Under the pieces are notes generated by a model. That model was not told the origin of the DNA and did not search any database. It worked only from the letters and a program-made list of their open reading frames with translations. Below are positions 28,020 through 35,966 of a DNA stretch of 57,829 nucleotides, in pieces. The DNA comes from Candidatus Woesearchaeota archaeon. Lineage in GTDB: Archaea; Nanobdellota; Nanobdellia; Woesearchaeales; UBA10216. The DNA is taken from positions 1 through 57,829 of the forward strand of contig NZCN01000012.1 in NCBI GenBank assembly GCA_002688315.1, read 5' to 3'. The position numbers and the translations under genes were made by a program. How positions within the stretch are numbered: the first letter of the stretch is position 1; each line of letters opens with the position of its first letter.

Positions 28020-28904
28020 TTACTTGCAATAGAACTCGCCTATTAATTTGTAAACTAATTTAGCAGCAGTAAAGTCAGGAGAGTGCATTCCTGGGATGGG
28101 CATGAATTCCATGACGTCAAATCCTACAACATTTTTTTCTTTTAGTTTTCTTAAAAACTTTAGCAATGTAAACCATTGAAAGCCTCCTGGAACTGGAGTT
28201 CCTACTGAAGGCATTATAGACGGGTCTAAAGCATCTAAATCAATTGTAAGGTAAACATTTTTACTTAGCTTGCTTATTGCGTCATCCATCCAGCTGTCAT
28301 CATTGCTGCTTAATGTTTCGTGCGCAAAATAAGTTGGTATGTTTTCTTTTTCAATAAACTTTGCCTGCTCTTCATCCAAGCTTCTAATGCCAGCTAAAAC
28401 AACAAGGCACATTTCATGCACTCGACGAGCAACACATCCATGATCCCACTTGCTGTCTCCATTCAAGTCAGCCATGTCTGCATGAGCATCAATATGCAAC
28501 ACACTTAAGTCGCTAAACTTTTCCTTAAAAGCTCTTACAGCTCCGCTAGTGAGAGAATGCTCGCCGCCAAGCATTACAAACTTTTTGTTATCTTCCAGTA
28601 ATTTTTTAGTTGCTTCATAAACCCTATCAATAGTTTTTTTTGCATCATCTAATATCTCGAGTTCATCCAGAGTGCATATTCCAATTTCAGAAAAATTCTT
28701 TTTAGCTTCCTCGTCGTAAAATTCTACAACGCGAGAAGCGTCAATTATTGCATGAGGTCCGTCTCTTGTTCCTGGCTTGTAAGAAGTTGTTCCGTCATAA
28801 GGAACAGGAAATATTACTACTTTTGATTTGTCATAGTCTGCCAGTTCGTGAGGCAAAGCTCCGAAATTAAACGGAAAATAAAAATGCGGGTTCTTTACAG
28901 CCAT
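28020..28904 (-). CDS. speB: Agmatinase (ureohydrolase)
   Basis: A 294-residue arginase/agmatinase-family enzyme. All manganese-binding motifs are present: GGEHS, DAHAD, DHG and DLDALDPS. It converts agmatine to putrescine and urea. The gene is followed on the same strand by AdoMet decarboxylase and deoxyhypusine synthase genes (upstream in coordinate order of transcription), forming a polyamine/hypusine neighbourhood. A TATA element (CTTTAAATACTAG, around 28932) is 28 nt before the ATG. Confidence 0.93.
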   Translation of the reverse strand: MAVKNPHFYFPFNFGALPHELADYDKSKVVIFPVPYDGTTSYKPGTRDGPHAIIDASRVVEFYDEEAKKNFSEIGICTLDELEILDDAKKTIDRVYEATKKLLEDNKKFVMLGGEHSLTSGAVRAFKEKFSDLSVLHIDAHADMADLNGDSKWDHGCVARRVHEMCLVVLAGIRSLDEEQAKFIEKENIPTYFAHETLSSNDDSWMDDAISKLSKNVYLTIDLDALDPSIMPSVGTPVPGGFQWFTLLKFLRKLKEKNVVGFDVMEFMPIPGMHSPDFTAAKLVYKLIGEFYCK

Positions 28905-28945
28905 AAGAAAACGTGTTTTTAGCTAGTATTTAAAGTTTAAGAGAG

Positions 28946-29389
28946 TTAAGCTTCCTTTGCTTGGCTTCTTTCTCTGAATGCTATCTCTGCGGCTTTTTCA
29001 ACGCTTCTTGGGTAATGCTTTACAAATTCTCTTCCGCGCTTTAGGACGTTTGTTTCTACTTTTTTTGCGCCAAGCTTTTTCATTAGAATGTCTGCAGCAT
29101 ATTTTGTGTCAAATTCTTTGCATGAGAATATGTCAAAAGATACGTATCCGTTTTCCGGAAATGTGTGAATTGCCATGTGGCTTTCAACTAAAATCACAAA
29201 TCCGGTAACTCCTCCCTGATCAAATGAGTCTTGTCCTTGGGACGGAACATCTGTTACTTGTGGGTCTGAGAATATGTTCATGCCTAGCGCTTCTGGCATC
29301 TTTTTTAAGATATTTTTAACGAATTCTGCATCAGCTAATGTTTCTTTATCGCATCCGTAAAGGTCAAGTGTGAGATGGGGGCCGAACAT
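28946..29389 (-). CDS. speH: S-adenosylmethionine decarboxylase proenzyme
   Basis: A 147-residue prokaryotic-type AdoMet decarboxylase. The self-cleavage site is visible as VESHMAIHTFPE, where the Ser after Glu becomes the pyruvoyl group; the downstream SFDIFSC supplies the active-site Cys. The product, decarboxylated AdoMet, is the aminopropyl donor for spermidine. No aminopropyltransferase is in this window. A TATA-like stretch (TAATAAAAAAC, around 29416) lies 27 nt upstream. Confidence 0.93.
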   Translation of the reverse strand: MFGPHLTLDLYGCDKETLADAEFVKNILKKMPEALGMNIFSDPQVTDVPSQGQDSFDQGGVTGFVILVESHMAIHTFPENGYVSFDIFSCKEFDTKYAADILMKKLGAKKVETNVLKRGREFVKHYPRSVEKAAEIAFRERSQAKEA

Positions 29390-29566
29390 TTTAGTTTTAG
29401 CACGTTTTGTTTTTTATTACATTATTTTTTTTATTCAGAATCAGCATTTTTTTCTCTTTTTTTCCTTGAAAAAATTTATCTTGTGAATTCATAGCTTTTA
29501 GCTTTGATATTTGTGTTTTGAATTATGAAACTTCTCCTATTTAAACTTATCTGTTTTTTTATTTTT

Positions 29567-30481
29567 TCAAGAAAAAAATTCTTCCACTGAAGCAGTTAAC
29601 AATGGAAAAACAATTGATGCATCGCCATAAATTGTTACTGCTTTAGAATTTTCTTTTACTTTTCCCCACGATTTTGCTTCAGATGTTGTGGCTCCTGAGA
29701 GAGAGCCGTGATAAGGAGAAGAACTGTTTATGTAAACTGCATAATCCAAGCCTTTGAGTATGTTTGAGATTATAGTGTGGTGCTTTGCGATTCCACCGCC
29801 GAGAACTATTCCCAAAGTTTTTTCAGCAGCCATTCCTAATTCAATTATTTTTGAAAAATCTTTTACAACATCTATTTTAAAATCAGGATGCTTTTGCTGG
29901 AAAAAAGCAAGCTGCATTCCAAACGCACCGTCAGTGATTCCTGGACAGAAAATTGGAATTTTATTTTTGGCTGCCCAGTGAAGCACGGAATTATCACTAA
30001 CTCTTTTTCCTGCTTCTTCAAGTAATTCTGTTGTTGTCAGTTCTTTTTTTGAATTGTAAATATCTTCTATGATTTTTGTAGCAGTTTTTTCTAAATATTC
30101 GTAGCGATCATTAGGAACAAAAATATTCCCCATTCGATTTACTCCTTTTTTACCCAGTTCTTCGTCATTTGATTCAAAACTTCCCTGAAGATAAGGCATA
30201 GTGCTCCGAATAATGTCTTCGTCAATAGTGCCTGAAGTAGTTACTATCACATCAATTTTTTTTCTTTTGACTAAATCAATAAAAATACCTCTTAATCCAG
30301 AAGCAGCCATGTTTGAAGTAAAGCTTAGAAATGTAAACGCTTTATTTTTTTTTGCTTCAGAAAGAATCTCTGCAGCAATACCGATGTTCTGAGCTTGATA
30401 ACCAGAATCTTTGAATTGTCTTACAAGTTCAGCCACTTTCATTTTGTTATTTATTTCCAGGTCTTTTATTTCTTTAAACAT
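29567..30481 (-). CDS. dys: Deoxyhypusine synthase
   Basis: About 304 residues from ATG 30481; a TTG at 30532 would add 17 residues not typical of the family. The signatures are TSGTIDEDIIRS, NRMGNIFVPNDRYEYLE, CPGITDGAFG, and the active-site region EAKSWGKVKENSKAVTIYGD with the catalytic Lys in SWGK. The enzyme transfers the aminobutyl group of spermidine to a lysine of aIF5A. It forms a functional set with the agmatinase and AdoMet decarboxylase genes. The aIF5A-like protein encoded at 43350-43727 lacks the expected acceptor lysine. Confidence 0.95.
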   Translation of the reverse strand: MFKEIKDLEINNKMKVAELVRQFKDSGYQAQNIGIAAEILSEAKKNKAFTFLSFTSNMAASGLRGIFIDLVKRKKIDVIVTTSGTIDEDIIRSTMPYLQGSFESNDEELGKKGVNRMGNIFVPNDRYEYLEKTATKIIEDIYNSKKELTTTELLEEAGKRVSDNSVLHWAAKNKIPIFCPGITDGAFGMQLAFFQQKHPDFKIDVVKDFSKIIELGMAAEKTLGIVLGGGIAKHHTIISNILKGLDYAVYINSSSPYHGSLSGATTSEAKSWGKVKENSKAVTIYGDASIVFPLLTASVEEFFS

Positions 30482-30530
30482 ACTGATTGTTGTTATTGAC
30501 TTGCTTAAAAAAGTTTCTTCAAAATTATGC

Positions 30531-30547
30531 AAAAATATATAAACTAG
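30531..30547. promoter_or_regulatory. Divergent TATA element between dys and a wHTH gene
   Basis: AAAAATATATAAAC is read as a TATA box on both strands. On the plus strand it lies about 28 nt before ATG 30567 (leaderless). On the minus strand it predicts a start near 30512, 31 nt before ATG 30481. One element may drive both genes. Confidence 0.5.
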
Positions 30548-30566
30548 ATTATTAAAAGTTTTAATA

Positions 30567-31040
30567 ATGAAAATAGTAGCAGAACAACCGCTTGCTGAAA
30601 TAATATTGAGAAAATATGAGTTGCCTCAAACTATTAAAGAACGCGAGCTTGTAAAAAAACTCTGCCTTGCTCTTGGTTTATTGCAACCCGGAGACTCAAG
30701 AGATGTTGTTGTTGATGTTTTTCATGTTCTTCTTAAAAGTAAAAAAAGGCGCAAGTTGCTGAGCGTGGCTGAAATTGAAAAAAAAGTTATTCAAAACAGA
30801 AAACTCCATAAAGTTCCGATGCTTGGTATTGCTTCTTCTAACATAAGAAGGCAAATTAAACGATTGAGAAACCTTTTACTTATTGAGAAAATTAAAACAG
30901 GCTATAGAGTTAGCGAGTTTATGCCGCTCCAACAACTTTTTTCAGAAAAAATAGAAACTTTTATTCTTCCTAATATAATTCAGCGAATAAAAAAATATTT
31001 TGAAAAAGCTGACGAATTGTTTGCAGCAAAGAAGAAATAA
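30567..31040 (+). CDS. Winged-helix DNA-binding protein, unknown family
   Basis: A 157-residue basic protein. The central part (LLSVAEIEKKVIQ, then SSNIRRQIKRLRNLLLIEKI, then GYRVSEF) reads as a winged helix with a recognition helix followed by a wing, so it is probably a transcription regulator. It is transcribed divergently from deoxyhypusine synthase from a shared AT-rich region. I do not recognise the family. Confidence 0.7.
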   Translation: MKIVAEQPLAEIILRKYELPQTIKERELVKKLCLALGLLQPGDSRDVVVDVFHVLLKSKKRRKLLSVAEIEKKVIQNRKLHKVPMLGIASSNIRRQIKRLRNLLLIEKIKTGYRVSEFMPLQQLFSEKIETFILPNIIQRIKKYFEKADELFAAKKK

Positions 31041-31082
31041 TATTCTTAGTTAGCACGACCTTGTTTCTCTAGAATTAATTTC

Positions 31083-31109
31083 TCCTCCCCTTAACTTATT
31101 AAGGGAGGA
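31083..31109. repeat. Long hairpin in the intergenic region (TCCTCCC / GGGAGGA arms)
   Basis: Arms TCCTCCCCTTAA and TTAAGGGAGGA pair except for one extra C, around a loop of four bases. No T-tract follows, so it is not a typical terminator on the plus strand. One arm resembles an anti-Shine-Dalgarno, the other a Shine-Dalgarno sequence. A second inverted repeat, AAGTTTCG with CGAAACTT (31116-31140, 9-nt spacer), follows directly. Confidence 0.6.
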
Positions 31110-31180
31110 AAAATTAAGTTTCGAAAAGGTTGCGAAACTTTTGAAACAGTGTATTATTTGTCGTCTGTAAAATAAAAAGA

Positions 31181-31229
31181 TTTAAATACCAGATATCTTA
31201 AGAAGGAATTGTCACGACGAGAAAGTCGT
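31181..31229 (+). promoter_or_regulatory. Promoter and structured 5' leader of the small basic repeat protein
   Basis: TTTAAATACC (31181-31190) is a TATA box that predicts a transcript start near 31210. The message would then begin with a hairpin ACGAC-GAGAAA-GTCGT (31214-31229), followed by a strong Shine-Dalgarno AAAGGGGG about 8 nt before the ATG at 31264. A leader of this kind contrasts with the leaderless genes around it. Confidence 0.55.
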
Positions 31230-31263
31230 TATGCTGACAAAAAATTACAAAGGGGGAATAAAA

Positions 31264-31494
31264 ATGGCTGAAAAAGTTGCAAAAGTAGGAGTTAAAAAAG
31301 ACGATGGATATCTATATTTCGTGACTAAGAAAGGCGACGTTGGACGTGCAAAGATGGTTAGAGGCGGAAAGAGAAAAGGAAAACAAAAACAACAAGTTGT
31401 CGCAAAAGTTGGAGTAAAGAAAGCAAAAGGATACCTTTACTTTATTGACAAGAAAGGAGACGTTTCAAGAGCAAAGATGGCTCGCGGAAGATAA
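31264..31494 (+). CDS. Small basic two-repeat protein
   Basis: A 76-residue protein made of two copies of a ~29-residue unit with the pattern VAKVGVKK..GYLYF..KKGDV.RAKM.RG, joined by a GGKRKGKQKQQ linker. Each unit looks like a small beta-barrel or Tudor/SH3-like fold with very high basic charge, so nucleic acid binding is plausible. The start is ATG 31264, chosen for the strong AAAGGGGG site; an upstream ATG at 31231 lies before it. The family is not certain. The strong ribosome site and TATA box suggest high expression. Confidence 0.8.
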   Translation: MAEKVAKVGVKKDDGYLYFVTKKGDVGRAKMVRGGKRKGKQKQQVVAKVGVKKAKGYLYFIDKKGDVSRAKMARGR

Positions 31495-31519
31495 ACTCTC
31501 CCTTTTTTTCTTTATTTTT

Positions 31520-32161
31520 TTATGTTTTTAGCAGTTTTATTGCTTCTAAAGGATTCTTGTTATCGTAGATGAAAGACCCTGCCACTAGAATGTCAGCTCC
31601 TGCTGAAGTTGCTAGTTTAGCTGTTTCAGCATTTATACCGCCGTCTACTTCTATTTGTATTTTAAGTTTTTTGTTGTCTATGATTTCGCGCAGTTCACGT
31701 ATCTTTGGCAGTACAGATTCAATAAACTTTTGGCCGCCAAAACCGGGGTTAACTGTCATTAGCAGAACCATATCAACTTCTTCTAACACGTTCTCAATTC
31801 TGGAAAGAGGTGTTGCTGGGTTTAAGACCACTGCAGCTTTAACATTGTTATCTTTTATTTTCCTGATTGTGGAATCTAAGTCTTCTACAGCTTCAACATG
31901 GACTGACATTATGTCAGCTCCGGCCTCTGCAAATTCTTCTATGAACTTGTCGGGTTTTTCAATCATTAAATGCGCGTCAAGCGTAAGCTTTGTGATTTTT
32001 CTTATTGTAGAAACTACCGGCGGTCCAAAAGTTATGTTAGGAACAAAATGGCCGTCCATAATATCAATGTGAATCATGTCAACGTGCTTTTCCACTTTTT
32101 TTATTTCTTCAGCTAACTTTGAAAAATCAGCTGAAAGTATTGAAGGAGCTATTTTTACCAT
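31520..32161 (-). CDS. rpe: Ribulose-phosphate 3-epimerase
   Basis: A 213-residue TIM-barrel enzyme that interconverts ribulose 5-phosphate and xylulose 5-phosphate. Family motifs include APSILSADF, HIDIMDGHFVPN, DAHLMIEKP, TVNPGFGGQKF and EVDGGIN, with the metal-binding His and Asp residues in place. A TATA element (CTTTAAATAATG, around 32187) lies 26 nt upstream. It is divergent from the prenyltransferase gene. Confidence 0.96.
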   Translation of the reverse strand: MVKIAPSILSADFSKLAEEIKKVEKHVDMIHIDIMDGHFVPNITFGPPVVSTIRKITKLTLDAHLMIEKPDKFIEEFAEAGADIMSVHVEAVEDLDSTIRKIKDNNVKAAVVLNPATPLSRIENVLEEVDMVLLMTVNPGFGGQKFIESVLPKIRELREIIDNKKLKIQIEVDGGINAETAKLATSAGADILVAGSFIYDNKNPLEAIKLLKT

Positions 32162-32278
32162 GCTAAACTGCTAATTTAAACATTATTTAAAGTTATTCTA
32201 TACTTTGATTGCTGTTATTTTATTTATCAAATCAAAATTAATAACCTTTATAAACAAGTTATTGCAACTTTTAGAACT

Positions 32279-32974
32279 ATGACCGAAGCAAATCATGTTG
32301 CAATTATCCTCGATGGAAATAGAAGGTTTGCCAAGCGCTTAATGGCAAAGCCGTGGAAAGGGCATGAGTTTGGCAAAGAAAAAGTTAAAAAACTTCTAGA
32401 ATGGTGCACTGAACTGGGAGTGACTGAAGTAACTCTTTACGCTTTCTCTGTAGATAACTTTAACAGACCAAAACAAGAGTTTGATTACATCATGAAACTT
32501 TTTAGAGAAGCTTTTGAAGAATCAAAGAACGATAAACAAATTCATGAAAAGAAAATTAAGATTAATTTTCTTGGCAGGATAGATATGTTTCCTGAAGCTG
32601 TAGCTAAGTCAATGCATGAATTAATGGATGCGACTAAAAATTATTCTGATTATGTGATTAATTTCTGCATGGCTTATGGAGGAAGAGAAGAGATAGTAGA
32701 TGCTGCAAGAGAAATGGTTTCTGATTTAGACAAAGGAAAAATAAAGGCAGATGAAATCAATGAAGAAACTTTTAAGAATTATTTGTATACAACTAGTGAG
32801 CCAGATTTGATTATAAGAACTGGTGGCGAACAAAGGCTTAGTGGTTTTCTGTTATATCTTTCATCTTATGCAGAATTGTTCTTCATAAACCGCATGTGGC
32901 CAGAATTTGAAAAAGAAGATTTGGTTAACTGCTTAGAAGAATTTAAGGAACGCGAAAGACGTTTTGGACGTTAA
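32279..32974 (+). CDS. uppS: cis-prenyltransferase (polyprenyl diphosphate synthase)
   Basis: A 231-residue enzyme that elongates isoprenoid chains in cis, giving the lipid carrier for glycosylation. Motifs: ILDGNRRFAK (catalytic Asp), YAFSVDNFNRP, NFCMAYGGREEI, RTGGEQRLSGFLLYLSSYAELFF. Arg residues for the second substrate are present. The TATA box CCTTTATAAAC lies 26 nt before the ATG. It converges with, and overlaps by 4 nt, the trans-prenyl synthase gene. Confidence 0.94.
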   Translation: MTEANHVAIILDGNRRFAKRLMAKPWKGHEFGKEKVKKLLEWCTELGVTEVTLYAFSVDNFNRPKQEFDYIMKLFREAFEESKNDKQIHEKKIKINFLGRIDMFPEAVAKSMHELMDATKNYSDYVINFCMAYGGREEIVDAAREMVSDLDKGKIKADEINEETFKNYLYTTSEPDLIIRTGGEQRLSGFLLYLSSYAELFFINRMWPEFEKEDLVNCLEEFKERERRFGR

Positions 32975-33966
32975 ATTTCTCTTTCTACCATAAATTTGGC
33001 AAGTTGATTTAGCTTATTTTTTGCTTCAGAAGAGAATAGTTCTGGCTCCAACTCACTCCATGATTTTTTAATTATTTTATCAGCAACATCTCTTGAATAT
33101 TCTAAACTGCGATATTTGTTAATTACGCCAATTGCGTAACTTATCTCATTTTTATTGCTTGTGTGTTTTTTTAATATTTCAATTAATTCCTTTTTGTCAT
33201 TGCTGTTTGCTATAGACAATGTTCTGATGACAGGCAGGCTCATTTTGCTTTCTGTTATGTCCTCTCCAATAGCTTTGCCTAATCCGCCTCTTAAATTAAG
33301 TACGTCATCCTGAATTTGAAATGCTACTCCAATAGCTTCTGCAAATTTGCCCAAAGCAAATACCTGTTTGTCAGTTCCGTTTCCAAGAATTGCTCCGAGC
33401 TTTGCAGAAAGCCTGGCAAGTGTTCCGGCTTTATTGGCACACATTGCAAAATATTGGTTTTCAGAAACTTGGCATAATGTTTTATGCCAATAGATGTCAG
33501 TTCCTTGGCCAAAATGCATTTTAAGCAGCTCTTCATTAACCAGTTCGTAAATTTTTATTTTTATTTCATTGTCAAGTTTTGAATTTTTTATTATTGATAA
33601 TGGCAAGTAATAAAGCATGCTGCTTAAGTTTACTGCAACATCGACTCCGTATTTTCGGTGAATAGTTGCTTTGTTTCTTCTTGTGATAGAATTATCCTCA
33701 ACATCATCTGCTATTAATGTTCCATTATGTATGAGTTCTGGGATAACAGAAAACTTAGCTATTGATTTTGGGTTGCCTCCAACTGAACTGCATGAAAGAA
33801 ACATTAGCAAAGGCCTCCATTGCTTGCCTCCTCTGTTCAGCAAGTCCCATGTTGGCTTAGTTAAAACTTCATTGATGGCTTTTATATCATGGTGCTTAGG
33901 AAGAAATTTTCTAAGTTCAGAATTAACTTCTTTGCTGTTTTCTTTCAAAATTTTCATTACGTCCAT
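32971..33966 (-). CDS. trans-polyprenyl diphosphate synthase (GGPP/FPP synthase type)
   Basis: A 331-residue all-helical enzyme that makes the C15-C20 isoprenoid backbone. The first Asp-rich motif is DDVEDNS (DDxxD present). The second is QIQDDVLNL, where the last position is Asn instead of Asp. RGGKQWRPLL and GQGTDIYW are also visible. It likely provides the allylic starter for the adjacent cis-prenyltransferase and for archaeal lipids. TATA box (TATTTAAAATA) 26 nt upstream, leaderless. Confidence 0.92.
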   Translation of the reverse strand: MDVMKILKENSKEVNSELRKFLPKHHDIKAINEVLTKPTWDLLNRGGKQWRPLLMFLSCSSVGGNPKSIAKFSVIPELIHNGTLIADDVEDNSITRRNKATIHRKYGVDVAVNLSSMLYYLPLSIIKNSKLDNEIKIKIYELVNEELLKMHFGQGTDIYWHKTLCQVSENQYFAMCANKAGTLARLSAKLGAILGNGTDKQVFALGKFAEAIGVAFQIQDDVLNLRGGLGKAIGEDITESKMSLPVIRTLSIANSNDKKELIEILKKHTSNKNEISYAIGVINKYRSLEYSRDVADKIIKKSWSELEPELFSSEAKNKLNQLAKFMVEREI

Positions 33967-34038
33967 TAAGAAAAGTAACTCAAGTTTATTTTAAATAATT
34001 ATGCAAATATTAATAAATTAGCCTTCAATCCTTTTTTT

Positions 34039-35115
34039 ATGGACGAATTAATTAAGCTTATCTCTGATTTGATAAGGTTCAAGACAACTGCAGATAATCC
34101 TGTTGAAATAAGGAAATGCGCTGATTACATAATCAAGTATCTTGAAGATAAAGAGATGATAATAAAGAAGCACGTTAAGAATGAGAAAGTTTCCATTGTT
34201 GTTACTTTTAAAGATACTAAAAAGCCAGATATTTTTCTTAATGCTCATTTTGATGTTGTGCCAGCATCAACTCATTTGTTTGAGCCTAAAATAGAAAATG
34301 ATAATCTGTATGGCAGAGGCAGTTCTGATTGTAAAGGGCAGGTTGCTGCTTTAATGAATCTAATGAAGCATTTTAGCAAGTATGAGAAAAAACCAAATAT
34401 AGGGCTAATGCTGACTTCTGATGAAGAAGTGCATAGTTCTAATGGTGTTGAGTATTTGCTTTCAGAGCTTGGCTATAGCGCTAATCTTGCTATAGTTTGC
34501 GATGCTGGAGATGACTTTAACATTGTCACTAAGCATAAAGGTGTTTTGCAGGTTAAAATTTCTGCAGTTGGAAAAGCTGTTCATAGCTCTCATTATTGGG
34601 GCGGGATTAACGCAATTGAGAAGCTTATTGAAGCTTATGATAAAATAAAAAAATTGTTTCCAAAGCTTACAAAAGCTGAATGGAAAACAACTTCAACTCT
34701 AACAAAAATTGCAGGAGGAGATGTATTGAACAAGGTTCCTGATTATGCAGAACTTTACTTGGATATAAGGTATACTGAAAAAGACAGTGAAGAAGAGATA
34801 ATGAAAAAGCTTGGAAATGTTGAAAGTGTTCAAATTGAAAAAGTAGCTTCTGCACTCATGTTAGAGACTGATGATAACGATGTTTATGTTAATAAATTAA
34901 AAATTTCAGCTGAAAAGATTCTGAAAAGAAAAATAAAGATTTCTTATGAGCATGGCGCAACTGACGCAAGATTTTTTTCTGAGAAGAAAATACCTGCTTT
35001 TATGTTTAAGCCTTTGGGTGGTGGAGCGCATTCTGATGAGGAATACTTGGTTATTTCCAGTTTAGAGCCTTTCCATAAGATTATGGTTGATTTCATAGAA
35101 AACGCTTCAAAGTAA
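34039..35115 (+). CDS. M20-family metallopeptidase (ArgE/DapE/CPG2 type)
   Basis: A 358-residue two-domain zinc hydrolase. The metal ligands are visible in NAHFDVVP, GRGSSDCKGQ, TSDEEVHS, CDAGDD and the C-terminal GGGAHSDEEY. The dimerisation domain contains KAVHSSHYWGGINAIE. Members remove N-acyl groups or cleave dipeptides; the exact substrate cannot be told. No biosynthesis operon surrounds it. A TATA-like ATTAATAAATT lies about 25 nt upstream. Confidence 0.92.
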   Translation: MDELIKLISDLIRFKTTADNPVEIRKCADYIIKYLEDKEMIIKKHVKNEKVSIVVTFKDTKKPDIFLNAHFDVVPASTHLFEPKIENDNLYGRGSSDCKGQVAALMNLMKHFSKYEKKPNIGLMLTSDEEVHSSNGVEYLLSELGYSANLAIVCDAGDDFNIVTKHKGVLQVKISAVGKAVHSSHYWGGINAIEKLIEAYDKIKKLFPKLTKAEWKTTSTLTKIAGGDVLNKVPDYAELYLDIRYTEKDSEEEIMKKLGNVESVQIEKVASALMLETDDNDVYVNKLKISAEKILKRKIKISYEHGATDARFFSEKKIPAFMFKPLGGGAHSDEEYLVISSLEPFHKIMVDFIENASK

Positions 35116-35164
35116 ATTTTTCTGAAAATATTTCAAACATCTTGAAAATCCTTTCTAAGCTTTA

Positions 35165-35276
35165 TAAACCAATTGAAAGATTTCCGAAATAGTTGTAGGT
35201 ATTTTCAATTTCTCCGGAAATCTTGCGGATTTTTATGGTTAAAACATATTAATAATTAAAATATAAAAGAAAACGT
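35165..35276 (+). repeat. Upstream half of duplicated element, copy 1
   Basis: About 110 nt that are clearly homologous to 52130-52241, ending in the same AAAAGAAAACGTGCCGG junction. It contains a TATA box (CATATTAA, about 30 nt before the tRNA-like body) and two inverted pairs: ATTGAAA (35172-35178) with TTTCAAT (35203-35209), and AGATTTCCG (35178-35186) with CGGAAATCT (35215-35223). The arms interleave (A, B, A', B'). Confidence 0.7.
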
Positions 35277-35391
35277 GCCGGCCTTGGCTAATCAGGTTTG
35301 CCGCCAAGTTAAGACCTTGGTGTCCTAGTAGGATTTCGGAGTTCAAATACTTTTCGGTTTTACCGTTAGGTTGGATATCCCCGGGCCGGCG
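35277..35391 (+). tRNA. tRNA-like gene, class II, T-loop insertion, copy 1
   Basis: A cloverleaf folds with acceptor GCCGGCC/GGCCGGC, D-stem GGC/GCC, anticodon stem CCAAG/CTTGG, a variable arm TCCT-AGT-AGGA and T-stem CGGAG/CCCCG (one A-C mismatch). The T-loop is 37 nt instead of 7: TTCAAA is followed by about 30 extra nt with an inner CGGT/ACCG hairpin. The 7-nt anticodon loop TTAAGAC gives anticodon AAG (Leu CUU), unusual because archaea rarely use A34. The discriminator is G73, which in archaea marks serine tRNAs. Amino acid identity is therefore unresolved. The acceptor pairing also extends outward (ACGT with GCGCGT). Confidence 0.65.
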
Positions 35392-35397
35392 CGTATA

Positions 35398-35643
35398 CTA
35401 CTTAATCTTGTATTCAGCGTCAATAACTTTTCCTTTTTTGACCTTGGCAGTTTTATCATTGCTGGTTTTCTTGCCTATATTTTTAACTTTTGCAGCAAGG
35501 ATTGCAGCTATTCCAACAGTTACAGCTATGAATAGAATAACAATTATCAAGGCAGGGATGAATATAATCATGAAAATAAGAAGAGGAACGAATAATATTG
35601 TTGCTATTATGCTTCCTGGCCCTACTCTTGAATAATATGCCAT
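35398..35643 (-). CDS. Small two-helix membrane protein
   Basis: 81 residues from ATG 35643. A TTG at 35682 would add 13 residues, but a TATA-like AATAAAAATAG near 35671 supports 35643 as a leaderless start. Two hydrophobic helices (about residues 12-30 and 34-52) are followed by a lysine-rich cytoplasmic tail. The family is unknown. The stop lies 6 nt from the end of the convergent tRNA-like gene. Confidence 0.6.
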   Translation of the reverse strand: MAYYSRVGPGSIIATILFVPLLIFMIIFIPALIIVILFIAVTVGIAAILAAKVKNIGKKTSNDKTAKVKKGKVIDAEYKIK

Positions 35644-35700
35644 TATATTAGTGTTATTACTGCTATTTTTATTGTTTGTCAAAATAAATTCTGAGAACTA

Positions 35701-35895
35701 CTACTTTTTGTACTTGTACATGTACTGATTGGCACGGCCTGTTGGCTTGAAAAGCACTTGCTTTGACTTTCTAAGCTTGGACAAGTTGTTTATTACAGAA
35801 CCTGTAGAAACCTTCAAATTTTTGGCAATCTCTTTAGAAGTAAACCACTTAATTTTGTACTTTTTCAAAAAATCGCTAACTTCTTGTTGTCCCAT
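35701..35895 (-). CDS. Small winged-helix protein
   Basis: A 64-residue protein that is essentially one helix-turn-helix domain (WFTSKEIAKNLKVSTGSVIN NLSKLRKS pattern) with a short wing (RANQYMYKYKK). It is probably a DNA-binding regulator or accessory protein. An AGGGGAA Shine-Dalgarno lies just before the ATG and GTTTAAATAC (35937-35945) is the likely TATA box. Confidence 0.75.
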   Translation of the reverse strand: MGQQEVSDFLKKYKIKWFTSKEIAKNLKVSTGSVINNLSKLRKSKQVLFKPTGRANQYMYKYKK

Positions 35896-35966
35896 TATTT
35901 TTCCCCTAAAGTGTTATTTGTGTGCTGGAGACTAGTATTTAAACCTAACGATTTTAGAAGCTACTT

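Noticed and set aside
31083-31109. Intrinsic terminator of the wHTH gene
   Set aside because: The hairpin is not followed by a T-tract on the plus strand.
35120-35225. CRISPR-like or tandem repeat array from the TGAAAATCTT motifs
   Set aside because: The copies are short, degenerate and irregularly spaced, without uniform spacers.
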